The notes under the pieces were generated by a model. The model did not search any database, had not been told where the DNA came from, and worked only from the letters and a program-made list of their open reading frames with translations. Shown here one piece after another: positions 59,796-64,000 of a stretch of DNA of 64,000 bases. The position numbers and the translations under genes are program-made. Within the stretch, counting starts at the first letter, position 1. Every line of letters begins with the position of its first letter. Source of the stretch: Selaginella tamariscina (Eukaryota; Streptophyta; Lycopodiopsida; Selaginellales; Selaginellaceae); the NCBI GenBank assembly GCA_003024785.1, contig PUQB01000004.1, positions 248,001 to 312,000 on the forward strand, in the 5' to 3' direction.

Positions 59796-61488
59796 ATGGC
59801 TTTGAAACAATTTTTTAGTTTGTTGTTTGTTTGCAAGGCATCTGGCCAGTGGGAAGGATTTAGATCCTCTTCTAGCTTTCAAAAGATCCATAACTGCAGA
59901 TCCCTATGGTGTCCTTGACAATTGGTTAGAAAATACTACTATCTGCAATTGGACTGGGATCACCTGCCATCCCAAACATCATGAGAGGGTACAGTCTATT
60001 GAATTGTTCAATACAAGCTTGAGTGGTACAATCACGCCTGCCCTTGCGCAGCTTAAGTATCTCAAAGTAATCAGTATTGAATTCAATCATTTAGGTGGCA
60101 CAATTCCATCCGAACTTGGAAATTGCACATCTCTCGTTACGCTTGCACTTGATTATAACGCTCTCACCGGGACACGCAAGCACTCTTTGTTTTTTCCCTC
60201 TTGATTGTTAAATAGCAAGAGCCCTAAAATGAGTGTAACCTAACCACTCTTATATATTCCATAGGTTGGTTCACTTAAAAATTATCTCTCTCGGGGTCAA
60301 CTTCTTTCACGGGACTATCCCACATAGCATTAGCAGTTGCTCTAAATTGGCTGTCTTGGATCTTGGCCAGAACGCTCTAGTTGGAAATATTCCATCTTTT
60401 CTGGGAAACTGTAGCAATATTCAAAGGCTCAATCTTAACTTTAATCGACTGAATGGTTCGATTCCCCCACAACTTGGCAATCTTGCCCGCCTACAAACTT
60501 TGGGCTTAAGTGCAAATCACTTGAGTGGTAGCATTCCAGAAAGTATTGGGAATCTGTCATCCCTCTCTGAATTAGCTCTTGGCAATAATCAGCTCACTGG
60601 CAGCATCCCCACAACAATGGGACAGCTAACAAACATCCAGTGGCTCTCTCTTGAGTGGAACCAACTCTCTGGAAACATTCCGTCATCGTTTGGCAACTGC
60701 AAGCATATGGGATTTCTTGGGCTTGACAACAACAGTCTGGTGGGACCAATCCCACAAGAGCTGGGTGAAATGGAAAGCCTGTCCATGCTCTACTTGAACG
60801 ACAATTTCTTGAGTGGTGAAATTCCAGCTAGCATTGGACAGCTTCCTAGCTTCAAGACTTAGATCTCAGACACAATGTGCTGAATGGCAGCTTGCCTGAT
60901 TCATTTGCAAACTTACACACCAATCTAGAATTCGAGTTTGCTTTTTCAAACAACAACCTTCACGGTGCGATTCCAGCGTTGATTGGGTTGTTTGACAAGG
61001 TACAGTATATTTTTTGGCTTCGAATGCTTCACTGGTGAGATTCCTGCCACAATAAGCGGCTGCAAAGGAATGTTACGACTTGACTTGTCAAGTAATAGAT
61101 TGACAGGGCAAATTCCAGCTAGCTTAGTTACTCTAACATATCTCGAGGTATTCAACGTTTCCAATAATAATTTGAAGGGGCCGGTTCCAACCGAGGGGCC
61201 GTTTTCAAGTTTCAATTACACTTCATTTATGGGAAATCCAGGCCTTTGTGGTGTTGACTTACCACAAAAGTGCCCAATAGCAGCTGCTTATGTGAGTCCC
61301 AGGGAGTCCAAATTGGAGAGGTTTTGGAAAGAGAATGTGCCACAACCGGCATTCGCATTGGGTGTAGTGGTTGGTTTCAGCTTGGTACTGTGGTGATAGC
61401 ATTATGGGACAAAGCATGGATTGCACTCTTTCCAGGTCCTAAAAGAACATCAAGAACTATGTGGAGCATGTCTTTCCACATGAAATGA
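59796..61488 (+). pseudogene. LRR receptor-like protein fragment, kinase domain absent
   Basis: Plasma-membrane receptor-kinase type ectodomain. A signal-peptide-like start MALKQFFSLLFVC is at 59796. The LRR N-terminal cap follows (DPLLAFKRSITADPYGVLDN, NWTGITC), then about 14 plant-type LRRs (LSGTITPALAQLKYLKVISI, LNGSIPPQLGNLARLQTLGL, LTGSIPTTMGQLTNIQWLSL, LVGPIPQELGEMESLSMLYL). The C-terminal NPGLCGVDLPQKCP cap and a transmembrane start FALGVVVGFSLV come next. The frame shifts near 59845 and 60858, and near 61010 and 61394. A gap or ill-defined intron lies at 60170-60265. No kinase sequence follows, only AT-rich DNA to the window end. Intact kinase-less LRR proteins do exist (RLPs), but the broken frames favour a truncated pseudogene. 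Confidence 0.78.
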
Positions 61489-63420
61489 CTGGGCATATCA
61501 GCTTCTGTTGTACTACTGAAAATCGTTATATACATAAAAGATAATGCAGACTCTCGTGAAAATATACCAGATCTTTAAGCAATTGAAACTATTTGTCCTA
61601 TTATATACTATTAACATGTAAGCTGTTTTACACGCGCGTGCGGATAAAAACAAGCCAAATTATAAGAAGTACATTCCTTTTTATCTTATATCTATAATCA
61701 AATGTTATATGTATATGCATAAGGCTTGACATAACACAAACTACACATATGCATGTGTAAAAGTTTTTGTTTATTGCAGGTATATATTATATACATTGAA
61801 TTTGCATGCATACATCATTTCGGCTTTATGTATGTTATGAATTTGATTCTCGCATATGGGTTCAAACAACTTATGTGAATTAACCTTTTGCCTTGTTAGT
61901 TTAAAGGGTAAGGAATAAGTCATTACACTTTTTAATAAAAAAATCCATAAGTATGTAATTCATGTATCAAGTGAGTATGTTAATCTTCGTTAAACAAGAC
62001 CCTCTTATATATACATATATATTTATGTATCTTTAGAATTGCCATTAACATATCAATACAGAAACAATTATATAGTCAAAATATTAATTGTTTTTGAGTT
62101 GGCTGGTGTGTTTGTTAAATTAACTAAAGAAGTGAGATAACAATAGTAACTCTTAAGTTCATTTACGAGTGCATGGACTCTTTTAAAAAGCAACGAGTGT
62201 CGTAATTCTGACCACTAAGTAAATCATGGGATATATAAGATAAATACTTTAAAAAATTTAAATTAAAGTGATTAAAAAACTTTTATAAATTGGCTATTTA
62301 CATTATTAACTTAAAGAGGAAAAGAATATATCACTACACTTTATCTTGTGCCATGTGTGTGATGTCACCCATAGAAACCCTCCTTAAAAAACTTCATATC
62401 AAAATTTAATTTTTAAAATTTACACTCATAATTGACTTATCTATGAGTTAAGATGCATCATTAATTGAGTTACAAGTGATTTTTGATGAGGTGGTTAAAG
62501 CCAAGTCTTAACCATTAAACTTATGACATGAGTATTTAAATATTACATTTGAAACATGTAAACGAGTTATTAAATAAAAAGAATTAATTAACTGTTTAGA
62601 TAGGACCATAGATTATCATGCCCCTTTTTTTCAACTTATTTATTTGGAATTTTGAGGTATTAGGTTTAAATTTATTTTAAAATTGAAAGAATTAAAAAAA
62701 TAAAATAATGTTTTTGACTATATAATTATTAATCTAATGAGTAAATATTATAATTTATTGGGGATTATAATAATTTTGAATTATTAATTTAGTAGGATTG
62801 TAATAATTTGAACTACAATCAACACACTAAACTTACTAACTATGAGTAAATGTATAGTTTACTGGGATTATAATAAATTTGAACCTAACCTATATAATAC
62901 CAATCTCTCTCTTTTATTCCGTCCCTCCCTCCCTCCATCCATCTTCTGTACTGTTAAAATGTAGTTTCCTTTATGTAAACATTTTGCATTCAAACATAAA
63001 ATAGAAATGATATACACATGCATTTTCATATTATATCTGCAAAACAACTTTTTAATTTTTATTTTAAAAAGTCAGTATCTAAAGTAAATTTATTAAGTAG
63101 TTTGCAGGTCAATACATATTTTGTATGTCTATTGTTTTGGTTTTTTATACCCATTCAGCGTATATACATATTTGGATTTATATAAACAATAGATCCTTTA
63201 CAAGTAACTCCATATAACTCCTCTCTCGGAATGATTCCAGCATCTTCTTCGTGGTGGTGTTGTTGTATCTCAACAGGCACATTATATGGTGCAACCAAAG
63301 ATAAATCTATTTATATAGTTTATTCTATTTTTCACACACACGTGCACACCTATGTCAAGGATTGCACACCTATAACTTGAAATATATACATTTAATAAAG
63401 GTTAAATGAATGGTGTTCTC

Positions 63421-63448
63421 TCTGTCTCACTCACACTCACTCACTCAC

Positions 63449-63484
<36 letters not shown>

Positions 63485-63499
63485 CACACACACACACAC
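63421..63499. repeat. Compound (TCAC)n(TC)n(AC)n microsatellite
   Basis: TCAC units grade into TC then AC dinucleotide runs. Confidence 0.95.
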
Positions 63500-63899
63500 C
63501 ATATATAAATTTGAACATAGAACATATAACATTTATTTAATATTTATTCAAGCGTTACACCACACTTTCAAGAATACTTAGAGCAGGTTTTTCCGCCCTA
63601 GCATCTTGGTTCGGTCCCTGAAGGGGCAATACCAGACATATGTGTGTTCCCATGTCAGGATCGTCGTTACATTTATCAACCATACAAGCTAATTGACCTT
63701 CACAAATCACAAATATATATTTATATATATATTAAATATCTAATAAAATTACACCCTTGTGCATGTATTATGTTAAACATTCATCTTAAACGTTTTAAAA
63801 CAACAATATGAAAACAATTTAAAGTTTTATATTACATCTTATTTAAAACCAAGAAAAGAAGGTAACTTATAAATGTTTCAAATATGAAAGCAGTTATTA

Positions 63900-63900
<1 letters not shown>

Positions 63901-63935
<35 letters not shown>

Positions 63936-63978
63936 TGCGCGCACACACACACACACTATGTCTCTCTCTCACACACAC
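63901..63978. repeat. Compound (TC)n(AC)n microsatellite, repeated twice
   Basis: TC run, AC run with an ATGCGCGC interruption, then a second short TC and AC run. Confidence 0.95.
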
Positions 63979-64000
63979 AACTTGGCAATCATTGTGGGTC

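Larger units (their letters stand above)
61500..64000. other. AT-rich gene-free end of window
   Basis: AT-rich, with several microsatellites. The block 63570-63700 is a little less AT-rich but no gene was recognised. No kinase exons belonging to the LRR fragment were found. Confidence 0.6.

Overview
This window is nuclear DNA from a land plant. The evidence is: many short introns (about 80-900 bp), very AT-rich spacers, abundant (AC)n/(AT)n/(CT)n microsatellites, two intronless PPR genes, a zinc/cadmium HMA ATPase, a MAP65, and a nuclear-type tRNA-Gly. The style of the PPR and LRR proteins suggests a non-flowering lineage (lycophyte, fern or bryophyte), but I cannot name it from sequence alone.

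Layout: 1-1858 is the 3' end of a P1B heavy-metal ATPase (HMA copy A, +). 1859-7543 is a gene-poor spacer with minisatellites and a decayed array of 19-residue coding repeats. 7544-13193 is a complete second HMA (copy B, -), tail-to-tail with copy A and recently duplicated from it. 14977-18928 is MAP65 (+), head-to-head with copy B. 21119-23159 is an RRM RNA-binding gene (+). 23538-25153 is a PPR gene (-). 25628-26088 is a small Cys-rich hypothetical gene (+). 26752-33453 is TRAPPC11 (+, 19 coding exons). 33788-33858 is tRNA-Gly(GCC). 36519-43868 is importin-9 (+, 32 coding exons, one AT-AC U12-type intron). 46492-48150 is a second PPR gene (-). 49077-49427 is a small secreted CxC-rich peptide gene (+). 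52047-53400 is a damaged phosphoglucomutase-like gene (-). 59796-61488 is an LRR receptor fragment without a kinase domain (+). The long stretches between these are AT-rich with no gene I can see.

The genes do not form a pathway. They are ordinary housekeeping genes (microtubule bundling, vesicle tethering, nuclear import, organelle RNA processing) beside a metal-pump duplication.

Main caution: almost every multi-exon gene keeps all its splice sites and protein similarity but carries several single-base indels, mostly missing bases and often in short homopolymers. Either the assembly was not polished, or many neighbouring genes decayed together. The first is more likely. Exon boundaries below were placed by eye from splice signals and recognised protein families, without any alignment program.
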